DNA of 64,000 nt from DASQMT01 sp963839615 (GTDB taxonomy: Bacteria > Actinomycetota > Thermoleophilia > Solirubrobacterales > Solirubrobacteraceae). Where the stretch lies: contig CAWIVY010000010.1 of the NCBI GenBank assembly GCA_963839615.1, positions 682,001-746,000 of the forward strand. The letters run 5' to 3'. How positions within the stretch are numbered: position 1 is the stretch's first letter; each line of letters opens with the position of its first letter. The notes beneath the pieces were generated by a model. The model saw only the letters and a program-made list of their open reading frames with translations, did not search any database and had not been told where the DNA came from. The position numbers and the translations under genes are program-made. Shown here piece by piece: positions 51,281 to 60,044 of this stretch.

Positions 51281-53790
51281 CCGGCGGGGAGGACGAGGCG
51301 AGCCACCGGCTCGAGCTGCTCACGTCGGCCGGCGAGATCGCCGACGGGCACGTGCCGCTGGACGAGCTGATGCCGCGGCTGCTCGATCTCGTCGTTCCCG
51401 CCCTGGGCGATCGCTGCGTCGTCTACGGAAGCGGTCGCGAGCCGCGCGTCGTGGGGCTGCGCGTCGCCGGCTCGGACGCCGCCCCGCTCGAGGCGGCGAT
51501 CCGCGAGCGGCCGCCGCTGGAGCTGCCGGCCCGGGCGCGGCTGCTCGCGGAGGGCGAGCTCGCCTCGTTCGGTGCGCGCTCCGGCGCATTGCTCCCGCTC
51601 CGCGCGCGCGGGCAGCGGACCGGCGCGATCATGATCGCGTCGAGCACGCCGGAGGCGTACGCGAGCACCGACCTGCGCTACCTGCAGGTGTTCGCGGGGC
51701 GGCTCGCGGTCGGGCTCGACAACGCCCGCCTGCTCACCGCGGAGCGCCAGCTCGAGGCGCTCATCGGCGCGCTCGACGACGCGGTCACGGTGGTTGACCC
51801 CGACGGCCGGATCGTGATGGCCAACACCGCGGCGGCGAGCCTGATGGGGGTTGCCTCGGTCGATGAGCTGCTCGCGACCCCGATGGCGGAGATGTTCGAG
51901 CGCTACGCGGTCTACGACCCCGACGGCCGCCCGCTGGCCGAGGACGATCTGGGCTGGATGAGCGCGCGAGCCGGGGAGCCCAACCCGCCGCCGCTGCTCA
52001 CGCGCCGCGTCGACCGCGCGACCGGCGACCAGCGCTGGCTGCTCGCCAAGTGCTCGATCCTGCATGACGACAACGGCCTCCCGGCGATGGCGATGTACGT
52101 GACCGAGGACGTCACAGCCGTCAAGCGCGCCGAGCTCGGGCAGTGGCTGCTCGCCGAGACGGGCCGGCTGCTCAGCTCGTCGCACGACCTCGATGTCTCG
52201 CTCCAGGAGGTCGCGCAGCTGACGGTCCCCGCCCTCGCCGACTGGTGCGGGATCGAGCTTCCGGGGCCGGGCGGGTTCCTGCACCTCGCCGCGATCGCTC
52301 ATATCGAGCCGGCCAAGGTGGCCGTGGCCCACCGGCTGCGCACGCGCCATCCGGTCCACGTCGACGACGAAGGCGCGGTCGCGAGCGTGATCCGGACGGG
52401 CACACCGGCGCGGCTGGACAACATCACGACCGCGATGGTGCGCGAGGCCGCCGAGGACGACGACGAGCAGTTCGAGCTCCTCCAGACGCTCGGACTCTCC
52501 GCACTGCTGGTGGTCCCGCTGCGCTCGGGTGAGAACGTGCTCGGGGCGCTGACGCTGGTCGCGTCGCAGCCGCACCGGCGCTTCGACGACGCCGACCTGG
52601 CGACCGCCGAGGCGCTCGCGCAGCGCATCGCCGATGCGCTGCGAAACTCGCGCCTGCTGCGCGACCGCTCGGAGATCGCGAAGGTCTTGTCGGCGGGATT
52701 GCGGCCGGACGAGTCGCCCGTGCTGCCCGGCTGCGAGGTCACGGCGGTCTACCAGCCGGCCGGCGAGGACGTCTACGCCGGCGGCGACTTCTACGACGTC
52801 ATCGACAGCCCGTCGGGATCGATCGTCGTGATGGGCGACGTGGTCGGGAAGGGCGCTCCCGCCGCGGCACTGAGCGCAGTGTCGCGCGTCACCCTGCGGA
52901 CCGCAGGGCGCCTCACGGGGCAGCCGGCCGCGGCGCTGGACGAGCTCAACCACCAGCTGCGCCGGCGCGGGGCGATGAGCCTCTGCACCGTCGTGGCGAT
53001 CGCGCTGCCGACCGCGCTGCCGGGGCCGGCCGAGGTGCTGCTCGGCGGGCACCCGCCGCCGTTGCTCGTGCGCGACGGCGTCGCCTCTCTGATCGGCGAG
53101 ACCGGGCCGATGCTCGGCGCCGTCGAGGTGCCCGACTGGAAGCCCGTCACGGTCGAGCTCGAGCCGGACGACGTGATCGTGCTCTACACGGACGGCGTGC
53201 TCGACAGCGTGCTGGCCGGCGGCGAGCGATTCGGCGAGGACCGGCTGCGGCAGCTCGCCGAGAGCTCCGGCAGCGATGTCGATCTGCTCGCCTACCGGCT
53301 CGAGGTCGAGCTGGGTCAGCTGCGGCTGCGCGACGACGTGGCGATGCTCGCGATCCGGTGCCCCGGACCGCCGCCGCTGCTCGTGCGCGGCACGCTCGAC
53401 GACGACGAGGCGGAGTCGCTGGTCGAGCTGACCCTGCGCGGAGGTCCGGAGGCGCCGGGCGAGGCGCGGCATGCGCTCGCCGAGGCACTTGCAGGCCGGC
53501 TGTCCGCCCGGCTCGAGAATGACGCGCTGGTAGTCGTCTCCGAGCTGGTGACCAACGCGATCCGCCACGGCGGCGCCGGCGCGGCCACCGACGAGATCGG
53601 AGTCCACGCCGCCATGCTCGACGCGGTGCTGCGGGTCGAGGTGACCGATCCGGGCCCGGGCTTCGAGCCCGGCGGCCACGGCCCGCGGCCCGACGGGGGA
53701 TACGGGCTGCACCTGCTCGACCGGCTCGCGATCCAGTGGGGCGTCACGGGCGGAGAGCCCGTCACCGTCTGGGCCGAGCTCGCGCGCTGA
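51277..53790 (+). CDS. GAF-PAS-GAF-PP2C(SpoIIE)-HATPase phosphatase/kinase
   Basis: About 837 residues if translation starts at CTG 51277. Order: GAF (about 5-150), PAS (about 155-285; LDDAVTVVDPDGRIVMANTA), GAF (about 295-460), SpoIIE-type PP2C phosphatase (about 480-690; YAGGDFYDVIDSPSG, MGDVVGKGAPAAA, LYTDGVLD, RDDVAML) and an RsbW-like ATPase (about 705-835; VVSELVTNAIRHGG, VTDPGPGFEPGG). The first normal start is GTG 51352, but that cuts into the first GAF (LELLTSAGEIADGHVPLDEL). AGGAGGGAG at 51261-51269 is well spaced for the CTG, which overlaps the STAS stop (CTGA). It likely dephosphorylates the STAS protein. Confidence 0.85.
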   Translation: MTGGEDEASHRLELLTSAGEIADGHVPLDELMPRLLDLVVPALGDRCVVYGSGREPRVVGLRVAGSDAAPLEAAIRERPPLELPARARLLAEGELASFGARSGALLPLRARGQRTGAIMIASSTPEAYASTDLRYLQVFAGRLAVGLDNARLLTAERQLEALIGALDDAVTVVDPDGRIVMANTAAASLMGVASVDELLATPMAEMFERYAVYDPDGRPLAEDDLGWMSARAGEPNPPPLLTRRVDRATGDQRWLLAKCSILHDDNGLPAMAMYVTEDVTAVKRAELGQWLLAETGRLLSSSHDLDVSLQEVAQLTVPALADWCGIELPGPGGFLHLAAIAHIEPAKVAVAHRLRTRHPVHVDDEGAVASVIRTGTPARLDNITTAMVREAAEDDDEQFELLQTLGLSALLVVPLRSGENVLGALTLVASQPHRRFDDADLATAEALAQRIADALRNSRLLRDRSEIAKVLSAGLRPDESPVLPGCEVTAVYQPAGEDVYAGGDFYDVIDSPSGSIVVMGDVVGKGAPAAALSAVSRVTLRTAGRLTGQPAAALDELNHQLRRRGAMSLCTVVAIALPTALPGPAEVLLGGHPPPLLVRDGVASLIGETGPMLGAVEVPDWKPVTVELEPDDVIVLYTDGVLDSVLAGGERFGEDRLRQLAESSGSDVDLLAYRLEVELGQLRLRDDVAMLAIRCPGPPPLLVRGTLDDDEAESLVELTLRGGPEAPGEARHALAEALAGRLSARLENDALVVVSELVTNAIRHGGAGAATDEIGVHAAMLDAVLRVEVTDPGPGFEPGGHGPRPDGGYGLHLLDRLAIQWGVTGGEPVTVWAELAR

Positions 53791-53793
53791 GCG

Positions 53794-54345
53794 TCAGACG
53801 CGGTCGAGCAGGTCCGCGACGATGCGCGCCGTCGCGCCCCAGATCACGTGGCCGTCGACCTCGTAGGTGTCGGTGCGGAACGGCATGCCGCGGCGCACGA
53901 GCCGCCGCCGGCCGTAGCCCTGCCGCACCGAGTCCAGCGACAGCTCGAGCACCTGGCCGACCTCGGCCTCCTCGAGCACCCAGTCGAACCCGGGCTCGAT
54001 CAGCCCGACGAACGGATAGATCGCGTAGTTCGTGACGAACGTCGGCGTCGGCTGCAGCGCGCCGACGAGCTCGACCGCGTCCGGCGGCAGGCCGATCTCC
54101 TCGAAGCTCTCGCGCAGCGCCGTCGCGCAGAGGTCAGAGTCCGCGTCCTCGCGCCGGCCGCCCGGGAAGGAGATCTCGCCGGGATGCCGGCGCAGGTCGG
54201 CGCGGCGCTCGGTGAACACCGCGTGCAGCGCGCCGGCGGGGTCGAGGTAGAGCGGAACGAGCACCGCCGCGTGCTTCGCGCCGGGTACCGAGAGCGTGAC
54301 CGCCTCGGCGGGATCGAGCAGGACGCCGCGCAGCGCGGCCGCCAC
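53794..54345 (-). CDS. NUDIX hydrolase, CoA-pyrophosphatase-like
   Basis: About 183 residues from GTG 54345. The NUDIX box reads GGRREDADSDLCATALRESF followed by EEIGL; PGEISFPGG precedes it, as in CoA/NADH pyrophosphatases (UPF0035). It would cleave CoA or other nucleoside diphosphates. Alternatively the gene starts at CTG 54363, which overlaps the OsmC stop (CTGA) and has GTGGAG 5 nt upstream; the GTG has no such site. Convergent to the SpoIIE gene, 3 bp apart. Confidence 0.85.
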   Translation of the reverse strand: MAAALRGVLLDPAEAVTLSVPGAKHAAVLVPLYLDPAGALHAVFTERRADLRRHPGEISFPGGRREDADSDLCATALRESFEEIGLPPDAVELVGALQPTPTFVTNYAIYPFVGLIEPGFDWVLEEAEVGQVLELSLDSVRQGYGRRRLVRRGMPFRTDTYEVDGHVIWGATARIVADLLDRV

Positions 54346-54359
54346 TTCGCCGCGCGGCG

Positions 54360-54761
54360 TCAGACGAGCTCCACCCGCTCGTCGAAGGCGACCTCGCCCT
54401 CGAGCGTCCGGTGGACGGGGCACTTGGCCGCGATCACCTGGAGGCGCTCGACCTGATCCTCGGAGAGGTGCGCGGGCATCTTCATCACGAGGCCGAAGCG
54501 CGTCGGGCAGCCGCGCTCGGCGGGCGTGTACTCGCAATCGACCGTCAGCCCGGCCACGTCCCAGCCCTTGCGCCGGGCATACATCTCCATCGTGATCGCC
54601 GTGCACGAGGCCAGCGAGGCCGCGAGCAGCTCCTGCGGGCTCGGCCCGTTGTCGTCGCCGCCGTGCTCCTTGGGCTCGTCCGCCGTGAGCGTGTGCGAGC
54701 GGACCCGGACGTCGTGGCGGAAGTTCTCGAGCTTGTTGGCGGATGCGCGCATCGGAGCCAT
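54360..54761 (-). CDS. OsmC-family peroxidase-like protein
   Basis: A 133-residue protein. LAASLASCTAITMEMYARR and IAAKCPVHRTLEG contain the two Cys that reduce organic hydroperoxides in Ohr/OsmC proteins. It probably protects against peroxides. ATG 54761, 1 bp after the DUF1015 stop; ATG 54752 is also possible. Likely co-transcribed with the DUF1015 and NUDIX genes. Confidence 0.9.
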   Translation of the reverse strand: MAPMRASANKLENFRHDVRVRSHTLTADEPKEHGGDDNGPSPQELLAASLASCTAITMEMYARRKGWDVAGLTVDCEYTPAERGCPTRFGLVMKMPAHLSEDQVERLQVIAAKCPVHRTLEGEVAFDERVELV

Positions 54762-54762
54762 G

Positions 54763-56013
54763 CTAGGCGAGCGGGTTGAAGACCAGGCCCGTGAGGACCT
54801 TGGGGTAGAAGTAGGTCGACTTCGGCGGCATCACCTCGCCGGCCGCGGCGACCTCGCGCACGAGCTCGACCGGGGCCGGGCCCATGAACAGGCCGGCCTG
54901 CACGTCGCCGGAGCGGACGCGGTCGCGCGCCTCGGCGGTCGAGCGGGCGTAGTCGAGACCGCGCAGGTGCGAGATGTCGTCCTCGCTCATGCCCAGCGCG
55001 CCCTCGAGCAGCAGCGCCTCGGTCACGGCGGTGTCGAGCCGGCGGTAGGCGGCCGGCTTGCCGGGCAGCGCCGCGTCGGCGATCGCGGGGTCCTTTAGCG
55101 TGAGTCGCAGCGGGCGGTCGTGGTGGGAGTCGAGGTAGCCGATCCGGACGCGCCCGTCGGGCGGCGGCTCGAGCTCGTCGTCGCCGACCTCCTCGACGTC
55201 CCAGTCGCGCCGGATCGCCTCGCGCAGCGCGACGCGCCGCTCGTCGTCGAGGCCGCTCAGCAGCCGGTGCGTGGGGAAGATCGTGAGCCCCGGGTCGGCG
55301 AGCGAGACGAGGCACATGAGCACCTGGCGGTGCGGTCCGTCGCCGCCGATCTCGTCCGCGTACACGCGCGCGGTCTCGTAGCGGTGGTGGCCGTCGGCGA
55401 TCAGCAGCTCGGCGGGGCGCAGCGCCTCCTGCGCCGCTGCGATCGCGGCGCTGTCGCCGACGCGCCAGAGCCGGTGCGCGGTGCCGTCGTCGTCGGTGAG
55501 CTCTCCGAACGGCGCGTCCTCGAGCTGCGGCGCGAGCGCCGACCAGGCATCCCCGTCGTAGAGCGAGAAGATCGGCGAGAGGTTGGCGCGCGTCGCGCGC
55601 GTCAGCCGCAGCCGGTCCTCCTTCGGCCCGGGATGCGTGCGCTCGTGCGGGCGGATCCGGCCGGGGCCGTAGTCCTCGACGCGCACGCGCGCGAACAGGC
55701 CGTGGCGCGTGCGGCGCCTTCCGTCCGGGCCGGTGTAGTCCTGCTCGAGCGCCCACAGGGCGGGCTCGGGATCGGCGACGACGACGCCCTCCGCGCGCCA
55801 GTCCCGCAGCGTGGCGGCGGCGTGCTCGTACGGGTCCCCGCCCGCGGGATCCCGGGGGAGGTCGATCGCGACGACGTTGTAGGGCGAGCGCGCGAGCAGC
55901 CGCTCGCGCTGCTGGGCGTCGATCACGTCATAGGGCGGGGCCGCGACCGGGGCGAGACCGCCGGTGCGGTCGAGGTCGAAGTGCAGCGCGTGCAGGGGGG
56001 TGATGGCGGTCAC
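54763..56013 (-). CDS. DUF1015 family protein
   Basis: A 416-residue protein starting at GTG 56013 (TAITPLHALHFDLDR). APPYDVIDAQQRERLLARSP, RPHERTHPGPKEDRLRLTRA and IADGHHRYETARVYADE are characteristic of the DUF1015 family, which has no assigned biochemical function. The full family length is present. A longer upstream frame is not supported. Confidence 0.9.
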   Translation of the reverse strand: MTAITPLHALHFDLDRTGGLAPVAAPPYDVIDAQQRERLLARSPYNVVAIDLPRDPAGGDPYEHAAATLRDWRAEGVVVADPEPALWALEQDYTGPDGRRRTRHGLFARVRVEDYGPGRIRPHERTHPGPKEDRLRLTRATRANLSPIFSLYDGDAWSALAPQLEDAPFGELTDDDGTAHRLWRVGDSAAIAAAQEALRPAELLIADGHHRYETARVYADEIGGDGPHRQVLMCLVSLADPGLTIFPTHRLLSGLDDERRVALREAIRRDWDVEEVGDDELEPPPDGRVRIGYLDSHHDRPLRLTLKDPAIADAALPGKPAAYRRLDTAVTEALLLEGALGMSEDDISHLRGLDYARSTAEARDRVRSGDVQAGLFMGPAPVELVREVAAAGEVMPPKSTYFYPKVLTGLVFNPLA

Positions 56014-56090
56014 GGCGGCGGCGGATGCTAGAGCCTCCGCCGCCGCCGCGAACCGAACTGCCTCCCAGCCCGTCCCGCGGGAGTCTTCAG

Positions 56091-56663
56091 CTAACGACGA
56101 ACTCCGAAGTCCGCCGTGTAGGTGGCGCCTTCGAGTCCGCCGGCGGGCGCCGGAGCGCCGATGGCGATCCCGATCCCGATCTCGCGGAACTGGCGCCGAA
56201 GGATGTTGGCCTTGTGGCCGGGGGAGGTCATCCATGCACGTTGGATCGCATCTGCCGTGCCGAGGCTGCCGGTGCCCCAGGCGATGTTCTCGCCCAGCGA
56301 CCAGCCGCGGTTGCGCGCGTAGCCGGTCTCCAGGATGCGCGCGGACATGTCCGCTCCCGAGCGCGACTCATGTGCGAAGAAGCGGCCCTGCACCATGTCC
56401 TCGGAGTGTCGGCGCGCCGCACGGCGCAGCTTCGCGTTCTCGCGCAGCAGCGGCAGCCCGTGCGCGCTGCGCTCGCGGTTGTGCAGGCACAGCACCGCGG
56501 CGCGCACCAGGCCGAGGTTGCCCGCCGCCGGCTGCAGGCCGGCGTTCGCGCACTCGGCGGGCTCGCTCCCGGCAGCGTCGGCCGAGGCGGCCGGCAGCAC
56601 GACGACCACACAGGCTGCCAGCACGAAGGCGAGCAGCAGCCTGGGAACGTCGAACATGCGCAT
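56091..56663 (-). CDS. Secreted CAP-domain (SCP/PR1) protein
   Basis: A 190-residue exported protein. Signal peptide LLLAFVLAACVVVVLPAASA, then a CAP domain (about 50-190) with LRRAARRHSEDMV, FFAHESRSGADMSARI, GENIAWGTG and SPGHKANILRRQF. CAP proteins are extracellular, and some bind lipids. ATG 56663 is used; an ATG two codons later is possible. It lies 92 bp from the tRNA gene and is divergent from it. Confidence 0.88.
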   Translation of the reverse strand: MRMFDVPRLLLAFVLAACVVVVLPAASADAAGSEPAECANAGLQPAAGNLGLVRAAVLCLHNRERSAHGLPLLRENAKLRRAARRHSEDMVQGRFFAHESRSGADMSARILETGYARNRGWSLGENIAWGTGSLGTADAIQRAWMTSPGHKANILRRQFREIGIGIAIGAPAPAGGLEGATYTADFGVRR

Positions 56664-56755
56664 GCGTCGTCCATCGGCAGGTGGACTCGAATCCCCATAA
56701 CGCCGCTCGCGTGCGTGGACGCTCGTTGTGCGCGTGCCATGATTCCGGGCGAAGA

Positions 56756-56829
56756 CGGGGCGTGGCGCAGCCTGGTAGCGCGCCTGCTTTGGGAGCAGGA
56801 GGTCCCCGGTTCAAATCCGGGCGCCCCGA
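56756..56829 (+). tRNA. tRNA-Pro (anticodon TGG)
   Basis: A 74-nt cloverleaf. Acceptor CGGGGCG pairs with CGCCCCG (56822-56828), the anticodon arm is CCTGC-TTTGGGA-GCAGG with TGG at the anticodon, and the T-arm is CCCGG-TTCAAAT-CCGGG. The discriminator base is A and no CCA is encoded. This gene is the only RNA gene found in the window. Confidence 0.97.
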
Positions 56830-56834
56830 CTATT

Positions 56835-56862
56835 CGGAACCCGCGCTACAGCGCGGGTTCCG
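56835..56862 (+). terminator. Stem-loop after tRNA-Pro
   Basis: CGGAACCCGCGC (56835-56846) and GCGCGGGTTCCG (56851-56862) form a perfect 12-bp stem with the loop TACA, 6 bp after the tRNA. It is a good candidate for tRNA transcript termination; the T tract is poor (CGTCGTATGT). Confidence 0.7.
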
Positions 56863-57416
56863 TCGTATGTGGCCCGGACTCGTGGTAGCAATGAGGTAGC
56901 AATTCCTCCAGCGCCGCGTCACCGTGCGCGTGGCGGAAAGGCTGCACCCAGGCCGTTTCGGGCTCCTGGGGAGTCCGCTCGACGGGCCACTTGACAGGAA
57001 CGCGCTCAATCTTGAGCCGCGTGCCAGCTTCTACGCGGGCTTCTTCGAGGAGCTCGCCTGACCAGATGGACCTGCAGATCACCACCAGCCTGATCGGGCG
57101 ATGAACGTCACCTGCGCCGTCTTGCTGGTCATGCGCAAGCAGCGCTGCGGGCACGTCATGACGATCTCGCTTCCAAGGCTGGCCAGACGGACCAGGCCGT
57201 CAACCTGGCGACCCGAGTCCTATCCGTCCAGATCGCGCCAGAACGTCCCATGCGTCCAGCAATCAGGACGCAATGGACGTAATGGACGGGATGGATGTTG
57301 TCACGAAAGTTGTCACGGACCACGTCTGTCGCCGGGGCGCTCCAGGGTGGGAAAGCGGGTCGCTCGATCTGCGCGAGATCCGGTCGCCTCGCCGCGTTCA
57401 GCAGGGCCCCATTTTC
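56863..57416. other. Gene-poor stretch after tRNA-Pro
   Basis: No gene could be supported here on either strand. Short open frames exist, but none has recognisable motifs or a ribosome-binding site. The stretch is less GC-rich in places (for example around 57270-57310, with repeated ATGGA units), unlike the genes nearby. It could be decayed coding sequence, but I cannot identify what. Confidence 0.4.
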
Positions 57417-57735
57417 TCGGCGAGGATCCTCATCGAAGCCGAGGTGCTCGACAGCCTCGAGTTCCCGACCGGTCGGGCTCGCACCGGAAGATGCCCGCAG
57501 AAACGTGCTCACCCGCGGAATCGACCTCAACGCGCTCGTCAGCAAGCCGTGCACCATCGGAGACGTCCAGTGTCTCGGTCAGCGGCTGTGCGAGCCGTGC
57601 GCGCACCTCGAGCGCCTGACCGCACGGGCAGGAACGCCTGGCACTCTGCGAGCGCTCATCCACACAGGAGGCCCACGCGCCGATGTCCTCATCGACGGAG
57701 AAATCCGCATCGGCGACGACATCACAGCCCGCTGA
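57417..57735 (+). pseudogene. Decayed MOSC-domain gene
   Basis: The C-terminal part is a clear MOSC domain: RRNVLTRGIDLNALVSKPCT, LCEPCAHLERLT, LRALIHTGGPRADVLIDGE and IGDDI, ending at 57735. The preceding piece (ARILIEAEVLDSLE) lies in another frame and joins near 57470, so a frame change has occurred there; the N-terminal half of the domain is missing or unrecognisable. MOSC proteins carry sulfur or bind molybdenum-cofactor-related groups. It is most likely a pseudogene; a sequencing error in one spot would not restore the missing N-terminus. Confidence 0.65.
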
Positions 57736-58082
57736 CCGAAACCACAGAGACGAACGCACGCTCGCCCTCACGCTGCTGGGCTAACAGTGTCAATGTCGGC
57801 TGGGGCGTTACGCCTGCGCTGTCCGATCCGAGAGGCACAAGGGAACACGCGGCGCCATGTCGCCGCGCTATCGCAACGGACCAATCGGAGCAGCGAGCTG
57901 CAGCCTGTCGATGCATCCGCGACTGCCCCCTAACGCGTCGTCGCGACGAAGCTGCGGTAACCCGAGCGGCGCCCCGGGGTAGCTGATGGTGGACGGTCGA
58001 TTCGAGCCGTTCCCGGACGAGGAGTGCGCGCCGTACCCGGACGGTCAAGACGACGCGCCGGCCCACAGGAGGCCTTCTCGTC
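57736..58082. other. Apparently non-coding spacer
   Basis: 347 bases between the decayed MOSC gene and the small membrane protein gene. No supported gene or repeat was seen on either strand. Confidence 0.4.
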
Positions 58083-58331
58083 ATGGAGCAGCTCATTCAG
58101 ATCACCGGCGCCGTCCTTGTCCTCGCCGGCTTTGCGCTCGCCCAGGTGGGGCGACTTGACCAGCATTCGCCGGTCTACCTCGGCGTGAATCTCGCCGGCG
58201 CGGCGATTCTCGCCGTGGATGCCATGCTCGGCCACGAGCTGGGCTTTCTGCTGCTGGAGGGCGTATGGGCTGCCGTCTCGGCTTGGGGTCTTGTGCAGCT
58301 CGCGTGGCGGCGCACTTCTGCGTCCGCATAG
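58083..58331 (+). CDS. CBU_0592-like small membrane protein
   Basis: An 82-residue protein with three hydrophobic helices. IQITGAVLVLAGFALAQVGR, YLGVNLAGAAILAVDAMLG and GFLLLEGVWAAVSAWGLVQL are the pattern of the CBU_0592 family, small membrane proteins of unknown function. ATG 58083, preceded by an AGGAGG at about 58069-58074. Stands alone in a gene-poor stretch, which makes it likely to be a functional remnant or an independent gene. Confidence 0.8.
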   Translation: MEQLIQITGAVLVLAGFALAQVGRLDQHSPVYLGVNLAGAAILAVDAMLGHELGFLLLEGVWAAVSAWGLVQLAWRRTSASA

Positions 58332-58937
58332 AGCCCCAGGTCATCGAGAGCACGACACGTGAGCGCACGATCGAAGCGACAAACAGAACCGCGCCGCGCT
58401 CGTCCGGGCATGTCCGAGAATTCCCGTTCCCGGAGATGGCCCGCATCGACAAAGCGCATCGCAACGCTTCGCATGGTTCGTGCGCGGCGGATGCTCGGGA
58501 CGTGTTCCGCGCCGTAAGCGAGAACGAGCGCCGGATGTGGCCGGGCCGTCGGCCCGTGCCCGCTGCGCTCGCGCTCAGCGCCGACCCGCCCATAGACAGC
58601 CTCAGAAGTCCGCGCCGCCGAGCGCTGCCGCCGCGAGGAACGCCCCAGCGCCCACGCCCCCGATGCCAGCTCCTCAGAACTTGACGCCAGCCGCCGCAGC
58701 TTCCACCTACGCGCCGTACGGGGCGAGTCTGAGAGGCAGGCTGCCGCCTGCCTCTCAGACATACCCAGATCAACTTGTAATCGCGCGAGCTCGATCCGGC
58801 CTGCCGGTCCGAGCGCCGCCCTAAGGTGCTGATCGATCCGGGCCCTCCTGTGATCTGGATCCTTTGGCAGGACCCACAGCCTCAGGAGCGGCCGGGACGA
58901 ACCCCACTCAGCGCATTACAACCCCTGGGCAGCTCAC
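58332..58937. other. Gene-poor stretch with a perfect inverted repeat
   Basis: No gene supported on either strand over 606 bases; antisense frames have no recognisable motif. The only clear structure is the inverted repeat at 58727-58760. Confidence 0.45.
58727..58760. terminator. Perfect 15-bp inverted repeat (stem-loop)
   Basis: GTCTGAGAGGCAGGC (58727-58741) pairs perfectly with GCCTGCCTCTCAGAC (58746-58760) over a TGCC loop. It lies between the CBU_0592-like gene and the convergent ureohydrolase gene, so a bidirectional terminator is plausible; no T tract follows. Confidence 0.6.
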
Positions 58938-59951
58938 CTAGACGCGGCCGGTTCCCTGCGGGTTGGCGCGGACACCGAGCGCGTCGAGTGCGAGCCGCGT
59001 TGCGACGCGCGCCGCCTTGTTGGCCGGGTCATAGACCGACGAGCACTCGGTGATCACGTAGGCCTCCACGCCCTGGCGCACGAACGCGCGGATCATCTTG
59101 ATCACCTCACGCGGCGTGAGGCCGCCGCACTCTGGCGTCGTCACCCCGTCGGTGTAGCCCTGGTCCATGACGTCGAGATCGGTGTGGAGCACGACGCCGT
59201 CGGTGCCGTTCCACGAGATCTCGAGGATCCGCTCGATCGTCTTGTCGATGCCCCACTCGTCGATGTCCCAAATCGTGATCATCTGGATCCCGCTGCGATC
59301 GACGTACTCGCGCTCCACACGCGGGTTCAGCGGACCGTTGATCCCGACCAGGGCGATGTTGCGCGGATCGACGTTCGCCAGCTCGGCGGTCCGGCTCACC
59401 GGGCACGCGTGGTTGAGGCGCTCGCCCGCGACGTTGTCGGCGGTGTCCATGTGCGAGTCCATCTGGATGTAGCCCATCTTCCCGTCAATAAGCTTGCTCA
59501 TGGCGCTCGTGACGGGGATCGGGCATGAGTCGTCGCCGCCGAGCACGATCGGGAAGGCGCCGGCCTCGTAGATCTCGCTGATGCACCGCTCCGCGCGCTC
59601 GAACGTGCGCTGTGCGTTGCCGGGCACGATCGACACGTCGCCGCAGTCGGTCAGGTTAAGCGCATCGAACAGGTCCACCTGGAACTCGCCGTGATAGCTC
59701 AGGTAGTGCTCGGTCGCACGCCGGATCGACCGCGGGCCGTAGCTGGCACCTGGCCGGCACGTGTTCGTGCCCTCCCATGGAAGGCCGAGAACGGCGGCCT
59801 TGACGTCGGCGTCCTCCAGCTGCTCGCGGACCGGCGCGATGACCTGCGCGCCGAGGAACGTCGAGATTCCCGAGATGAGACTGTTCGGGAAGTCCTCGTC
59901 ACCCTCGCGCCGTCCAAACGTCACGTAGTGATCATGATTCGAAACTGCCAC
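58938..59951 (-). CDS. Ureohydrolase (arginase/agmatinase) family protein with altered metal site
   Basis: A 337-residue protein of the arginase/agmatinase fold. DSHMD (165-169) and HTDLDVMD (256-263) match the family's metal-binding D-x-H-x-D and S-x-D-x-D-x2-D motifs, and ECSSVYDP gives the Glu near the end. The first metal His, normally in GGDHS, is replaced: GGDDS (138-142), and the last motif lacks the following Pro. It would hydrolyse a guanidino compound (to urea or relatives), substrate unknown. ATG 59951, divergent from the Lrp-type regulator with a 93-bp spacer. Confidence 0.8.
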   Translation of the reverse strand: MAVSNHDHYVTFGRREGDEDFPNSLISGISTFLGAQVIAPVREQLEDADVKAAVLGLPWEGTNTCRPGASYGPRSIRRATEHYLSYHGEFQVDLFDALNLTDCGDVSIVPGNAQRTFERAERCISEIYEAGAFPIVLGGDDSCPIPVTSAMSKLIDGKMGYIQMDSHMDTADNVAGERLNHACPVSRTAELANVDPRNIALVGINGPLNPRVEREYVDRSGIQMITIWDIDEWGIDKTIERILEISWNGTDGVVLHTDLDVMDQGYTDGVTTPECGGLTPREVIKMIRAFVRQGVEAYVITECSSVYDPANKAARVATRLALDALGVRANPQGTGRV

Positions 59952-60044
59952 GCTAGCCCCCTTTCATGGGATCCGCCGAACACCGCACCAACCTGGCCCA
60001 ACTGTGGCACACATCGTCCATGAAGGTCAAACTACGGTCGAATC

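Noticed and set aside
56846..57154. Possible protein-coding frame (minus strand) after tRNA-Pro
   Set aside because: Ends within the terminator stem and has no recognisable domain; not supported.
57156..57557. Possible integrase C-terminal remnant on the minus strand near tRNA-Pro
   Set aside because: Only a vague resemblance at RDNFRDN; no catalytic Arg/His/Tyr motifs; overlaps the better supported MOSC remnant.
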